A stretch of 64,000 nucleotides of DNA from Actinomycetales bacterium (lineage in GTDB: Bacteria; Actinomycetota; Actinomycetes; S36-B12), in NCBI GenBank assembly GCA_018970025.1, contig JAGWXF010000003.1:124001-188000 (forward strand), read 5' to 3'. Every line of letters starts with the position of its first letter. Positions within the stretch are counted from its first letter, which is position 1. Positions 16,869 through 26,669 of the stretch are shown here, piece after piece. The notes under the pieces were generated by a model that made no database searches, was not told the origin of the DNA, and worked only from the letters and a program-made list of their open reading frames with translations. The position numbers and the translations under genes were made by a program.

Positions 16869-19829
16869 ATGGGGGCACCGGTCATGCTTGAGGTGGCTGA
16901 CAATGCTGGCCTCCAGGCCGCTATCAGCGACGTCATCCGCAGGTCGCAGGAGGCCGACCCGCTTGCCCCGGTGACGCTGGTCGTCGATACCGCCGCTGCG
17001 GGCTGGGCCCTTCGGCGGCAGGTTGCCCAGGCGCAGGCTCCCGGCACGGGCCTGGCGAACGTGCGGGCGGTGACGCTCCTTGAGTGGATGTCCGACCTTG
17101 GCGAGCGCGTGGGGCTGACCTCACCAGCCACCGCTGACCCACTGCTGTCATCGGCCGTCTACGAGGCCCTGCTGCGACGGCAGGCCGGGCCGCTGTCGAG
17201 CTCGGCCGAGCACCCCCAGACCGCCCTGCGCCTGGCCGGGCTGGCCGACGAGCTTGCCTGGTGCCGGATCGACGACGGGATCGATGCCCTCGCACCCGCC
17301 GGGGTTCCGCTGACCGCACGCGAGGCCATCGCCTTCGCGGCCCGGGCCCGCCCGGAGGTCGCCGCTGCCTGCGGCTCTACCCCATGGCCCGATCTCGCCG
17401 CCGCGGTCTGCGCCGCCGTGGGCGATGGATCAATTCCGAGCAGCGCCCTGGGGACGGTGATCGTCGCCTGCGCGCGCGTCCCGGCTGCCGTGCAGGACGT
17501 CCTGGCATCGATCGCCGATCGAGCCGACGTCGTGCGCCTGGTCATCACGTGCGCTGCATCCCCGATTCGGGCGAGGGTGATGGACTTCCCTGATCCGGCC
17601 ACCGAGACGGCCTTCGCCGTTCGACTGGCCGCCGATGCCATCCCCGCGAGCAGCAGTCCTGGCCGTGTCGCCATCCTCTACTCGGCCGAGACTCCCTATG
17701 CCCGGCTGCTCGAGCGGGCCATGGACGACGCTGCCATTGCCTGGCATGGCCCGACCGGGCAGACCCTGCGATCCACCACGGTGGCCCGCTGCCTCTTCGC
17801 CATCCTCGACCTCGCCGCCGACCTGGAGTCCGGTGCCGGCATGCCGCGCCCATCGCTCATGCGGCTGCTCGGGCTCGGTCATCTCTCCGGCGGACCGGCC
17901 CCGGTATCGGGCGGCACCGCTCGCGCGCTGATCCGACAGGAGGGCCTGTACGGCGACAGCCGCAACTGGCTCAGCCACCTCGATGCGATCGGGGATCGCG
18001 CTGATGGCACCTGGGACGATCCGGAGAATCCGGATGACGGAGCACCCCGGCACGCGGATCGACTGGCCCGCAGCGCCCGGCCGCTGGCCATCTTCATCCG
18101 ATCAGTCGAAGAAGCCCTGGCTCGGATCGTCACGGCCGCCAGCTGGGGCGAGCTCGGCTCAGCCCTGTGGTCGGCCCACGAGGCCTATCACCTCCAGGGC
18201 ACATGGTGGAGCATCCGACCCGATGATGCGGCGACCGTAGATGCGCTTCGGTTATTGCTGCAGGAGGGATTCGCGTCGATCGACGCGCTCGGGCCGCAGG
18301 CACCCGGGCCTTCGGCACGCGATGCCCAGGAGGTGATCGACCGCGCGCTCGCCGACCGGCGCGGCCGCCACGGCGCATCCTCCATCGGCATCCACGTCGG
18401 CCCGGTCTCCAGCAGTCGGGGCGTGGTCTTCGAGCACGTGATCCTGCTCGGCGCCAGCGAGGGCCTGCTGCCGTCCGTGCGCGGCGACGACCCCCTCCTG
18501 CCTGATGCCGCTCGCCTGGTCCTGCGCCGCATCCCCGACGACCTGCCCCTGTCGGCTGAGCGAGAGGCCGCCACGGCCAGGGACCTTCGCGCCGTCGTCG
18601 CATCCGCGCGATCCTGCACCGCACTCCTGGCCCGCGGTGCACTGCCCGGCCTGGCCGTGGGCCTGCCCAGCCGCTACCTCGCTGGCGGCGAACCCGTCCG
18701 CATCTCCTCGTCTCGAGCTAGCCTCACCCACGCGCCAGCGCCTGTTGCGTCGGCCGATCTCGCCGAGCTCAGCACGATGACCGGCCAGCTCCCCGACCCG
18801 GCGCTCCTGCCCCGCCTGGCGAGCATCGCCGCCTGGGCAACCCCGGAGCCCGGGCCGCACTTCGGCGATCTCGGCGTCGGCGAGGCCGTCTGGTCCGCTG
18901 CGGATCAGGACCTCTCCGCCTCCGGGATCGAGCAGTTCCTCCACTGCCCGTATCACTTCTTCGTGCAGCGCATCCTGGGCCTGTCGACCGACGAGTTCGC
19001 GGACACCGTGGACACCATCGCGCCCAGCGACATGGGCACGCTGCTGCACTCGGCCTTCGAGCGCTTCGTCGAGCAGGCGCGGATGGAGGGCACGCTGCCC
19101 GAGCCCGGCGCTGCCTGGCCCGACTCGGCGTCGGCACAGCTGCGCCGCATCGTCGACGCCGAGGTCGATGCAGCCAGGGCCAGGGGCCTGACCGGCTGGC
19201 GACCGGCCTGGGAGCGCAGCTACGACATCGTCATGGCATCCCTGCCCGCGTTCCTGGAGGTCGACGCGGGCGAAGTCCGGGGCCAGCCGGCCACTGCGCC
19301 GGTCTCCGCCGAGCAGCGGTTCGGCTTCGACGGCGAGCCGGTCGTTGCATTCCGGGTCACCGATGAGGTGGTCGTCCGCCTGCGCGGATCCATCGACCGC
19401 GTCGATCGCAGTGCCGACGGCAGCGCGATCGGCGTGGTCGACTATAAGAGCGGCCGTTCGGCCGGCTTCGCCGAGAAGCTCGGCAAGCCGCGCAGGGACG
19501 GCACCCCTCGACCGCGCGAGCGGGTGCAGGATCTCGTCTATGACGCAGCGGCGAGGATCCTCTACCCCGACGCCCAGCGCATCGACGTGCATTTCCTGTT
19601 CGTGCCCAACGGCGGCGATCGCCCTGCGGTGGTCACGCCGCATCATGACGCCGACCGGCCAGCCGCGCTGCGTGCGCTCCTGCAGGGCATGGACGATGCC
19701 GGTCGCGCCGGCAGGTTCCTGCCGAGCCCGCGGGGCACCCGCGACTACTGCCCCGTCTGCCGGCGCCTGGGCCGCCGGGCGACGATCGTCAGCGGGAAGG
19801 CATCCGAGGACGGCGAGGAGACTGCGTGA
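16869..19829 (+). CDS. PD-(D/E)XK nuclease subunit of an AddAB/RecBCD-like complex
   Basis: 986 aa. The C-terminal nuclease domain runs from about residue 680: SGIEQFLHCPYHFF, GTLLHSAFERF (His), GSIDRVDRS (Asp) and GVVDYKSG (Asp-x-Lys). It ends with YCPVCRRLG, so with the upstream CPYHFF Cys it has the cysteine pattern of the AddB iron-sulfur staple. No Walker A motif is visible in the N-terminal part, so the helicase-like region is probably inactive, as in RecC-like subunits. It overlaps the helicase gene by 4 bp and would act with it in double-strand break end resection. Confidence 0.8.
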   Translation: MGAPVMLEVADNAGLQAAISDVIRRSQEADPLAPVTLVVDTAAAGWALRRQVAQAQAPGTGLANVRAVTLLEWMSDLGERVGLTSPATADPLLSSAVYEALLRRQAGPLSSSAEHPQTALRLAGLADELAWCRIDDGIDALAPAGVPLTAREAIAFAARARPEVAAACGSTPWPDLAAAVCAAVGDGSIPSSALGTVIVACARVPAAVQDVLASIADRADVVRLVITCAASPIRARVMDFPDPATETAFAVRLAADAIPASSSPGRVAILYSAETPYARLLERAMDDAAIAWHGPTGQTLRSTTVARCLFAILDLAADLESGAGMPRPSLMRLLGLGHLSGGPAPVSGGTARALIRQEGLYGDSRNWLSHLDAIGDRADGTWDDPENPDDGAPRHADRLARSARPLAIFIRSVEEALARIVTAASWGELGSALWSAHEAYHLQGTWWSIRPDDAATVDALRLLLQEGFASIDALGPQAPGPSARDAQEVIDRALADRRGRHGASSIGIHVGPVSSSRGVVFEHVILLGASEGLLPSVRGDDPLLPDAARLVLRRIPDDLPLSAEREAATARDLRAVVASARSCTALLARGALPGLAVGLPSRYLAGGEPVRISSSRASLTHAPAPVASADLAELSTMTGQLPDPALLPRLASIAAWATPEPGPHFGDLGVGEAVWSAADQDLSASGIEQFLHCPYHFFVQRILGLSTDEFADTVDTIAPSDMGTLLHSAFERFVEQARMEGTLPEPGAAWPDSASAQLRRIVDAEVDAARARGLTGWRPAWERSYDIVMASLPAFLEVDAGEVRGQPATAPVSAEQRFGFDGEPVVAFRVTDEVVVRLRGSIDRVDRSADGSAIGVVDYKSGRSAGFAEKLGKPRRDGTPRPRERVQDLVYDAAARILYPDAQRIDVHFLFVPNGGDRPAVVTPHHDADRPAALRALLQGMDDAGRAGRFLPSPRGTRDYCPVCRRLGRRATIVSGKASEDGEETA

Positions 19830-22800
19830 GCACCGCCGATCGCCTGCCCGATCAGGATGCCCGTGATGCCGCGGCCAGCACCCTCGGCCTGAATGCATTC
19901 ATTGAGGCAGGTGCGGGGACCGGCAAGTCCACCACCCTGGTATCCCGGATCCTGAACACGGTCACGGGGCCGTCGCCGGTGGCCATCACCTCGATCGCCG
20001 CGATCACCTTCACCGAACGGGCCGGTGCCGAGCTGCGCCATCGACTGCGGGAGCGCATCGCCGGGCGGCTGGCCAAGGGCGTCGACGACCCTGCCGACCT
20101 GCGGTCGCTGGCAGCGGCGCTCGAGGGCCTTGACTCCGCGCCCATCGGCACCATCCACGCGTTCGCGCAGCGCATCCTGCGTACCCATGCCCTCTCCGCC
20201 GGCCTGCCCCTCGGCTTCGCCCCCGCGACCGGCGCCGATGCGATCGAGGACGAGGCATCGCGACTGCGCAGCGCCGTCGAGTCCCTGCAGGCCACGCTCG
20301 ATGCCGGCACGCGCTCGCGCCTGGCCGCCTATGACCTGGCGCCCTATGACCTGCTTGCCGTGCTCGGCGAGCTCGACCGGCAGTGGCTGCGCCTGGACGC
20401 AGCGGCCTTCGATGATCGCGGCCCCGATGTGAGCCGGCTATGCGCGCAGGTCGCCGACGCCTTCGAGGACGTCCTGGTGCGAGCCCGATCGGCATGCGCC
20501 GACTCCGGCGATCGCCTCATGGCCGCCTTCGAGGAGGGGATCCCACCGGTCGTCGCGCAACTGCGCCGGGCGGACCCTGATGAGCTGGCGGCTGCCTACG
20601 CCGCGATCGAGGGCACCCATCCGGTGTTCCGGCTGGGTGTCCTCGGGACGAAGGCCGCCTGGGGCGAGGGCATGGCCAAGGCCTGGCGGGACCAGCTGAA
20701 GGACCTGGCACCATCACTGCACGCCTGCCTGCTGGCCCCCCTGGAGGGTGCGGTTCGCCAGGCACTGGCGCAGGCCTGGCAGGTCATGCATGCGCATCGC
20801 CAGGCACGATCAGGCCGCGGAATCGTCACCTTCGACGAGCTGCTGTCGCGCGCACGAGACCTCGTCCGAGACGATCCCGAGGTCCGGGCGCTGGTGCACG
20901 CGCAGTTCCCGGTCGTCCTCGTCGACGAGTTCCAGGACACCGACCCAGTTCAATGGGAGCTCATCCGGCTCATCACGGCCGATCCCACCGACTCCGCTGC
21001 CGGGCCACTACCGGGCCGGCTCATCGTGGTGGGCGATCCCAAGCAGGCCATCTATGCCTTCCGAGGCGCGGACGTCGACACCTATGCCCAGGCCCTGTGC
21101 TCGTTCACGTCCCCCGATGACCCGATTGGCCAGGTCTTCGAGCTCACCACCAACTTCCGCAGCGTGGCGCCCCTCATCGACTGGGTGAACCGGACCTTTG
21201 CCGCAGCCATGACCGGCCAGCCCGCCCAGGTCGCCTATCGCGACCTCGATATCCGGCACCGGCCGCAGGCCGACGCTGCCGGGCCTGCGGTGACGGTCAT
21301 CCGAGATCCCGAGCCCGCAGCGGATGACTCGTCCACGCCGACGACGATTGCGTCCACCTGGCTCGAGCCGCGCCTGGTGGCCCAGGAGATCGGCCGCGCC
21401 ATCCATGATCGGTGGCTCATCACCGAGCCCGGACCCGACGACACCAGGCACTACACGCGGCCTGCCACCTTCGGCGATGTCGCCGTGCTCTACCCGGCCC
21501 GCACCGGTGTCCCGGCCCTGCTGGACGCCCTCGACGAGGCCGGCGTCCCATATCGCTCCGGCGACGCCGGCCTGGTCTTCCAGCGCCCGGTCGTCCTCGG
21601 CCTGCTGGCCGCGCTCGCCGTCATCGACGACCCGGCCTGCGAACTCGACCTCTGGCTGGCATTGAAGAGCCCGCTGTTCGGATGCACCGACATCGACCTG
21701 CTGCAGTTCCGCCGGGCCGGGGGGCGATGGCGCCTGAGTGCCAAGCCCATCGGGGCCGACGACCAGGCCATCGACGGCCCGGTCGTCGAGGCACTGGCCG
21801 TGCTCGATGCTGCCCGGCGATCGACGCAGGCCCGTTCGCCCGCATCGGTCATCGACCGCCTGCTGGAGCGCACGCGGATCATGGAGGCCCTGGCCCACGC
21901 GCCGCGCGGCGCATTCGACGCCGACTGCGTGCGCATGCTGCGCGCTCATGCCCAGCAGTTTCAGGACGAGGGAGGCGTTGGCCTGACCGACTACCTGCGC
22001 GCGGCGAGCGACATCCAGTCGGATGCCACTCGGGCATCCCTGCCCGAGCCCGACATCCGCGACGACAATGCCGTGCGACTGATGACCGTGCACCAGGCCA
22101 AGGGCCTTGAGTTCGGCATCGTCGCCCTCGCGGGCATGGCCAGCAACATGTACGACCGCCCCCCGAGGATCGGCGTCGCCAGTCGCGAGCGGTACGAGTT
22201 CAACCTCGGCGACGGCCTGGAGAGCGTGTGCTATCAGCAGTGGTCTGAGCTCGACCGAGATCCGCGCACCCTGGCCGAGCGGGTCCGCCTGCACTACGTC
22301 GCCTGCACGCGAGCCCGTGACCACCTGATCATCTCGATCTGCGGCGAGGAGGGCACGAACAAGCGACCGCATTCGTCGCTGCTGTGGGCCGCCATCCCGC
22401 GCCAGGCCAGCGATGTCTGCTCGCTCGACGCCAGACCTATTCCCGTTGACCAACCTGTGCCCGTCGGCCAACCCATGCCAGTTGACCAACCCGCGCCCGC
22501 CGTGGCCCTTGCGCTCGCGCCTGACTGGAGCCAGCAGGTCGAGCGAATCCGCAGCCGCAGCCAGGTACCGTTCATCGCGGCTCCCAGCGGGCAGGCCGCC
22601 GCCATCCTCGGGCTCACTCCGGCAGCCGCGACGCAGGAGTCGCCGCCCGATGCCACTGCGACGGCCTCCGGGACGGTCGCGGCCGACGCGCGAGCCTCCC
22701 GCGATGGGCGTCCGTTCGGCCGAGCCGTCCACGCCGCACTCGACCGCGTCATGCAGCAGGGCAGCGGGGCTCGCGACGAGGACATCTCCACCGGGTGCCT

Positions 22801-23179
22801 GCTGGCCTGCGAAGCGGAGCAGGTCACCGACGAGCTCACCAGCGTTCGCCGGCTCGTCGACGCTGCCCTGGGCTGCGAACTGATGCGCAGGGCCATGGCC
22901 TCGCCGAGGCGCTGGATGGAGCTGTACCTCGCCGCCCCGGTAGACGATGAGCAGGTGCGCCTGGTCGAGGGATTCGCCGACCTGCTGTTCGAGGACGATG
23001 CGGGCCTGATCCTCGTCGACTACAAGACCGACGCCAGCATCAGCGCCGAGGTACGTCAGCACTACGCCGATCAGCTCCGTGCCTATGCCGAGCTGATCCG
23101 CCGGTCGACCGGGAAGACGGTGACTGCCTGCCACATCCTGCACCTATCAGCAGACGGCGCCACCGTGCTCAGCGCGTAG
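19826..23179 (+). CDS. UvrD/RecB-like helicase-nuclease (AddA-like)
   Basis: 1117 aa from a GTG that overlaps the upstream stop (GTGA). Superfamily 1A helicase motifs in order: EAGAGTGKST (27-36), ITFTERAGAEL, GTIHAFAQRIL, VVLVDEFQDTDPVQ (around 362-375), VVGDPKQAIYAFRG, TTNFRS, RLMTVHQAKGLEFG (around 750) and LHYVACTRARD (around 823). A PD-(D/E)XK nuclease follows: FGRAVHAALDRV and GFADLLFEDDAGL ending in LVDYKTD (1050-1069). Helicase and nuclease are joined by a Pro/Val/Gln-rich repeat linker. Works with the preceding subunit to resect DNA ends for recombination. Confidence 0.88.
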   Translation: MSTADRLPDQDARDAAASTLGLNAFIEAGAGTGKSTTLVSRILNTVTGPSPVAITSIAAITFTERAGAELRHRLRERIAGRLAKGVDDPADLRSLAAALEGLDSAPIGTIHAFAQRILRTHALSAGLPLGFAPATGADAIEDEASRLRSAVESLQATLDAGTRSRLAAYDLAPYDLLAVLGELDRQWLRLDAAAFDDRGPDVSRLCAQVADAFEDVLVRARSACADSGDRLMAAFEEGIPPVVAQLRRADPDELAAAYAAIEGTHPVFRLGVLGTKAAWGEGMAKAWRDQLKDLAPSLHACLLAPLEGAVRQALAQAWQVMHAHRQARSGRGIVTFDELLSRARDLVRDDPEVRALVHAQFPVVLVDEFQDTDPVQWELIRLITADPTDSAAGPLPGRLIVVGDPKQAIYAFRGADVDTYAQALCSFTSPDDPIGQVFELTTNFRSVAPLIDWVNRTFAAAMTGQPAQVAYRDLDIRHRPQADAAGPAVTVIRDPEPAADDSSTPTTIASTWLEPRLVAQEIGRAIHDRWLITEPGPDDTRHYTRPATFGDVAVLYPARTGVPALLDALDEAGVPYRSGDAGLVFQRPVVLGLLAALAVIDDPACELDLWLALKSPLFGCTDIDLLQFRRAGGRWRLSAKPIGADDQAIDGPVVEALAVLDAARRSTQARSPASVIDRLLERTRIMEALAHAPRGAFDADCVRMLRAHAQQFQDEGGVGLTDYLRAASDIQSDATRASLPEPDIRDDNAVRLMTVHQAKGLEFGIVALAGMASNMYDRPPRIGVASRERYEFNLGDGLESVCYQQWSELDRDPRTLAERVRLHYVACTRARDHLIISICGEEGTNKRPHSSLLWAAIPRQASDVCSLDARPIPVDQPVPVGQPMPVDQPAPAVALALAPDWSQQVERIRSRSQVPFIAAPSGQAAAILGLTPAAATQESPPDATATASGTVAADARASRDGRPFGRAVHAALDRVMQQGSGARDEDISTGCLLACEAEQVTDELTSVRRLVDAALGCELMRRAMASPRRWMELYLAAPVDDEQVRLVEGFADLLFEDDAGLILVDYKTDASISAEVRQHYADQLRAYAELIRRSTGKTVTACHILHLSADGATVLSA
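22436..22504 (+). repeat. Coding tandem repeat, PVDQP-type units
   Basis: About four imperfect 18-24-bp units encode PIPVDQPVPVGQP and PMPVDQPAP in the linker between the helicase core and the nuclease domain of the AddA-like protein. Confidence 0.6.
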
Positions 23180-23189
23180 CCCGCCGCTG

Positions 23190-24575
23190 TCACAGGTCGC
23201 TTCCCGCTGACAGCCGGGCCTGCTGCTCGGCGGTGACGACCGGCGGGGGCGCACTGCAGGCCATGCCTACCGGCTTTCCGGCGAAGCGCTCGTCGATCCA
23301 CTGCATGGCCTGCGGGGCGATGGTGTCGGCCGTCTCCACATGTGAGACCGCCGACACCCAGATCGCGCTGACGCGCGAGCCGGCTGCGCACCATTCGGCC
23401 TGCAGCTGGCCATTCGGCCAGGCGTAGATCGTCTGGTCGGCGATGCTCTGGCCGAGCAGTACCGGGACTTCCGGGGGTACCGGAGGCGGCTGCTGGCGCG
23501 CTGCAGCTCGCGCCCATGCCGGCTCGGCGATCGGGTTGGCGGAAAGGTAGTCGATCCCGAGATTCGCCAGCGCCTTGCCCATCAGCGCTGCCGAGATGAC
23601 GCAGGTGCTATCGAGCACCGGCCCGAGGATTCGCCCGGGGGCCGTGAGATTGGCCAGGGGCAGGTCCCCGTCGGCAACCTGCCCATCCCCCGACATGTTG
23701 CCATAGGCAACCTGCCATGACTCCACCACCTCCGGCGCCAGGAGCCAGGTCTCAGAAGAGTCCCACTGCAGGGTGATGATGTCCGCCAGCTTCGCGGCGG
23801 GCGCGGCGGCGGCGACACCGACCAGATCAAGCTCGGGGGCAAGATCCGTCGCCAGGCTGCCTGCCCACAGGGCCGCATGACCCCCCTGGGAATGCCCCCA
23901 GACCGCGTAGCGGGAGCCTGCCTGGGCCGGCGCGAACTGCCGAACGGCTCGCACCGCATTCACCAGGTCACTGGCCTCCGCCTCCCCGACGAGGTAGAGG
24001 GTGGGGCCTGGCGTGCCCAGGCCCGTGTAGTCGGTGGCCACCACGACCCAGCCGTGATCGAGTGCCTGCTGCAGCCACGTCTGCATGTCGGCGAGCGGGT
24101 TGCCTGACCGCGACGGTGCGCAGCCCGGCCCCTGGCCGTCCGTCGGATGCGCCCAGGCAAGCACCGGCCGGCCGCCTGCGGGAGCCGGGCCGTCCGGTAC
24201 GAAGACCATGGCGCCGCTGATGGCTGGCGTGCCATCTGGCCGCTGCGATGCGTACAGGATGCGGCTGGCCCGGGCACCCGGGATGGTGACCGGTGCCCAC
24301 AGGGCAGTCAGCGGCTCCTGTCGCAGCAGGGTGCCCGGGGCGGCATCAGGATCCGGCTGCGGGGCATAGAACGATGCCAGGGTCACCTGCCAGGCAGCAT
24401 CACGCACTGCCAGGCCCGTCAGCACGCCACCGCCGATCACGAGGACGGCGAGCAGCACGAACCCGACTCCGGCGAGGGCGGCCATGATCCGCCGGAAGGC
24501 TCGCTTCGTGCGGGAGCTCGCTGCTCGCTGACCTCGGCGAGGGTCACTTTCGCTCCCACTGCTCACGGAGTGCAT
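23190..24575 (-). CDS. Secretory-lipase-family alpha/beta hydrolase
   Basis: 461 aa. One N-terminal transmembrane or signal segment (IMAALAGVGFVLLAVLVIGGGVL), so exported or anchored. Nucleophile elbow GHSQGG near residue 229; upstream AWAHPTDGQGPGC and VVVATDYTGLGTPGP, both typical of the secretory lipase (LIP) family. The catalytic His is probably in AVSHVETAD. GAGGTG precedes ATG 24575. A second family member is at 58936. Converges with the helicase gene, 10 bp apart. Confidence 0.82.
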   Translation of the reverse strand: MHSVSSGSESDPRRGQRAASSRTKRAFRRIMAALAGVGFVLLAVLVIGGGVLTGLAVRDAAWQVTLASFYAPQPDPDAAPGTLLRQEPLTALWAPVTIPGARASRILYASQRPDGTPAISGAMVFVPDGPAPAGGRPVLAWAHPTDGQGPGCAPSRSGNPLADMQTWLQQALDHGWVVVATDYTGLGTPGPTLYLVGEAEASDLVNAVRAVRQFAPAQAGSRYAVWGHSQGGHAALWAGSLATDLAPELDLVGVAAAAPAAKLADIITLQWDSSETWLLAPEVVESWQVAYGNMSGDGQVADGDLPLANLTAPGRILGPVLDSTCVISAALMGKALANLGIDYLSANPIAEPAWARAAARQQPPPVPPEVPVLLGQSIADQTIYAWPNGQLQAEWCAAGSRVSAIWVSAVSHVETADTIAPQAMQWIDERFAGKPVGMACSAPPPVVTAEQQARLSAGSDL

Positions 24576-24754
24576 GGTTTCACCTCGTCGCCTCGGCCAC
24601 TGCCCCTCCCCCGTTCAGCGCTGCCGGCGCCAACCTCCCGACAGGGATAGGCGTCATTGCACCCTGACCTTGCCTGAATATGACGAAGACGGTCCGCGAA
24701 CGCAGATGGCGAATAGTCGGCCTCGCACCACCCACACCGACGAAGGGAACCATC

Positions 24755-25237
24755 ATGGGGATCACGAACAGGACGCGCGCTGGTCTGCTCGCTGCAACAG
24801 CGGCCGGCACGCTGACGCTCGCCGTGCTCGGTGGCGCTGCCGTGGCGAATGCTGCGAACGGTCCGAGCTCGCCCACGCCAGGCACATCGATCGCACCGAG
24901 CACGTCGGGCGACGCGCTCGGCAGATCGCAGCGTCCGGCCGAGGAGGCCCTCACCGGCGACACGGCAGCCAAGGTTCAGGCCGCCGTCGAGGCGAAGTAC
25001 CCCGGCGTCACCATCGACCGGATGGAGAAGGACGCAGACGGCACATCCGTCTACGAGGCCCACATCACCAAGGCGGACGGCACCCACGCCACCGTCATGC
25101 TCGACGCCACCTACGCCATCACCGGCGAGGCGACCATGCCCGGCAAGGGCGGACATGGTCGCGGCGGGCATGGCACGGGCAGGCACAGTCGACCGGACGC
25201 CACGCAGCCAGGCACAGCGAGCGGAACCGCCGCCTGA
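24755..25237 (+). CDS. Exported PepSY-like protein
   Basis: 160 aa from ATG 24755 with GAAGGGA upstream. Signal peptide (residues 1-32, ending AVANA-A). After a Ser/Thr/Pro linker comes one PepSY-like segment: AAKVQAAVEAKYPGVTIDRMEKDADGTSVYEAHI, here given in shortened form as KVQAAVEAKYPG and YEAHITKADG. The C-terminus is His/Gly-rich (GKGGHGRGGHG), possibly metal-binding. Function unknown. Confidence 0.75.
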   Translation: MGITNRTRAGLLAATAAGTLTLAVLGGAAVANAANGPSSPTPGTSIAPSTSGDALGRSQRPAEEALTGDTAAKVQAAVEAKYPGVTIDRMEKDADGTSVYEAHITKADGTHATVMLDATYAITGEATMPGKGGHGRGGHGTGRHSRPDATQPGTASGTAA

Positions 25238-25265
25238 TCAAGCACAGCGAGCGGAATCGCCGCCT
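25213..25265. repeat. 23-bp direct repeat at 3' end of PepSY-like gene
   Basis: A 23-bp unit beginning CACAGCGAGCGGAA occurs at 25213 and again 30 bp later, the second copy lying just after the stop codon. One base differs. Looks like a recent local duplication. Confidence 0.6.
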
Positions 25266-25405
25266 CGTGCCGTACGACCTGCATCGTGGCCCGCTTGCAC
25301 CCACCAGGTGCGGGCGGGCCACTGCTGTTCCAAAGATCCGTCGAGACGTCATCATCTCCACCACACGTCCGCAATCGAGATCGATCTCCGCATGACGATG
25401 TCGTC

Positions 25406-26470
25406 CTAGGCGGCAGTGAGCGGCACCGCTCGGAAGGCCCGTGTCTGATCCGACATGATGCGCACGGTCGTCGACCACGTCGGCCCTGAGCCGGCCGGGA
25501 TCGTCCACGAGTCGATCGCATCGGCAGCATGTGCATTGAAGTCGCGCACGGGCACCTTGGCGAAGGCGTCGTAGGCGTACACCCGGTAGGCCTGCCCCTG
25601 ATCGGGGACGGTCACCGTCGCCGTGAGCTCGATCGGCGAGCCCGGCGGAGGCGCGGCCATGCGCACCTCGTCCTGCTGGCCCTCGCCAGCCGCATTCGAG
25701 CTCAGGCGCACCGGAATCGTCACGTGGTCCGGGTCGAGTACCCCGGTGACCGCGGTGGCGTAGTTCCGCGGGCGGCTGCGCAGGGAGTAGTCCGGTGCGC
25801 CGGCCTGGTTCGCCTGCTGCCTGCTGCGCTGGAACGCGCCGAATCGTTGGTGATAGACCGGCGATTCGCTCGCCGGGCTGTTGTCGCTGAAGACGATCAC
25901 GTCACTGGGCCGATACCGTCGATCGCTCGCCACAAGTCGGGACTGGGAGCCGACGCCGAGCACCGGGACGATGTGGTCGTACTCATCATCGCCGCCATCC
26001 ACGCCCTCGTCGGCTCCGACGTTCAGGTAGACGCCGATGATCACCGGATAGCCGCGCAGGATCATCGACTTCACCCAGGTGAGGTACGCCGGAGTCGACC
26101 GCTGCGAGGCGCTGTCGAAGGCGACGGCCTGCAGGCGCATCCGCTGCGCGGCGTCGAGGTCGTTCACCCCGAGCAGGAGCTGGCTGTCCTGGTCGACCTG
26201 CGGCAGCCCAGGCGATGCCAGGCTCCTGGCCGTCCATTGCGAGGTGTACTGCCCGTAGTACATGCCGGCACTGATGAAGCTTGTCTCGCCGCAGTAGCCG
26301 AAGTTCGCGTTCCACTGCGATCGCGGCGGAATCGGCAGCGTCGTGGAGTGCTGCGTCGCAGGAGCCAGGGGCGCCGGGCCAACTGCCACGGCCACGGGCG
26401 CAGTGAACGTCGCCGCCAGGAGCATCGCGGAACTCACCGCAATGCCGAATGCGAGCCGACCGCGATGCAT
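25406..26470 (-). CDS. Exported C39-like (papain-fold) protein
   Basis: 354 aa with a Sec signal peptide (about residues 1-30). Cys60 in NANFGYCGETS, His166 in DEYDHIVPVLG and Asp196 in IVFSDN make a plausible cysteine-peptidase triad of the C39-like fold. Residues 250-354 look like a beta-sandwich domain (PIELTATVTVPDQGQAYRVY). Such proteins are secreted and poorly studied. No Shine-Dalgarno; a TACGCT box is 8 nt before the ATG. Confidence 0.7.
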   Translation of the reverse strand: MHRGRLAFGIAVSSAMLLAATFTAPVAVAVGPAPLAPATQHSTTLPIPPRSQWNANFGYCGETSFISAGMYYGQYTSQWTARSLASPGLPQVDQDSQLLLGVNDLDAAQRMRLQAVAFDSASQRSTPAYLTWVKSMILRGYPVIIGVYLNVGADEGVDGGDDEYDHIVPVLGVGSQSRLVASDRRYRPSDVIVFSDNSPASESPVYHQRFGAFQRSRQQANQAGAPDYSLRSRPRNYATAVTGVLDPDHVTIPVRLSSNAAGEGQQDEVRMAAPPPGSPIELTATVTVPDQGQAYRVYAYDAFAKVPVRDFNAHAADAIDSWTIPAGSGPTWSTTVRIMSDQTRAFRAVPLTAA

Positions 26471-26526
26471 AATGCGTCAGCGTACGCGCCCAGAGGTCAT
26501 GTGATCGCCGTCGAACCGGAGACCAG

Positions 26527-26655
26527 ATGAACGGCCCCGCCAGCAATCCCGATGACGGCCCGCACTACGTGCTCTCCGAGGATGAGCTCGACGACGTCGC
26601 CAGGGGCCGCAGCCCCGTGACGCTCGTCGACCCAGCGATCAGTGAGCCGGAATGA
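26527..26655 (+). CDS. Small acidic protein, 42 aa
   Basis: ATG 26527 with CCGGAGACC a few bases upstream; translates to 42 residues rich in Asp, Glu and Pro (HYVLSEDELDDVARGR in the middle). Sits between the divergent C39-like gene and the 3' end of the amylase gene, on the other strand from both. Codon third positions are mostly G or C. Not recognised; could be spurious. Confidence 0.4.
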   Translation: MNGPASNPDDGPHYVLSEDELDDVARGRSPVTLVDPAISEPE

Positions 26656-26669
26656 GCCTGTGTCGTCGG

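Noticed and set aside
18252-19898. 548-codon minus-strand frame
   Set aside because: Antisense to the nuclease subunit whose motifs are clear; no family features.
21008-23143. 711-codon minus-strand frame
   Set aside because: Antisense to the AddA-like helicase motifs; a shadow.
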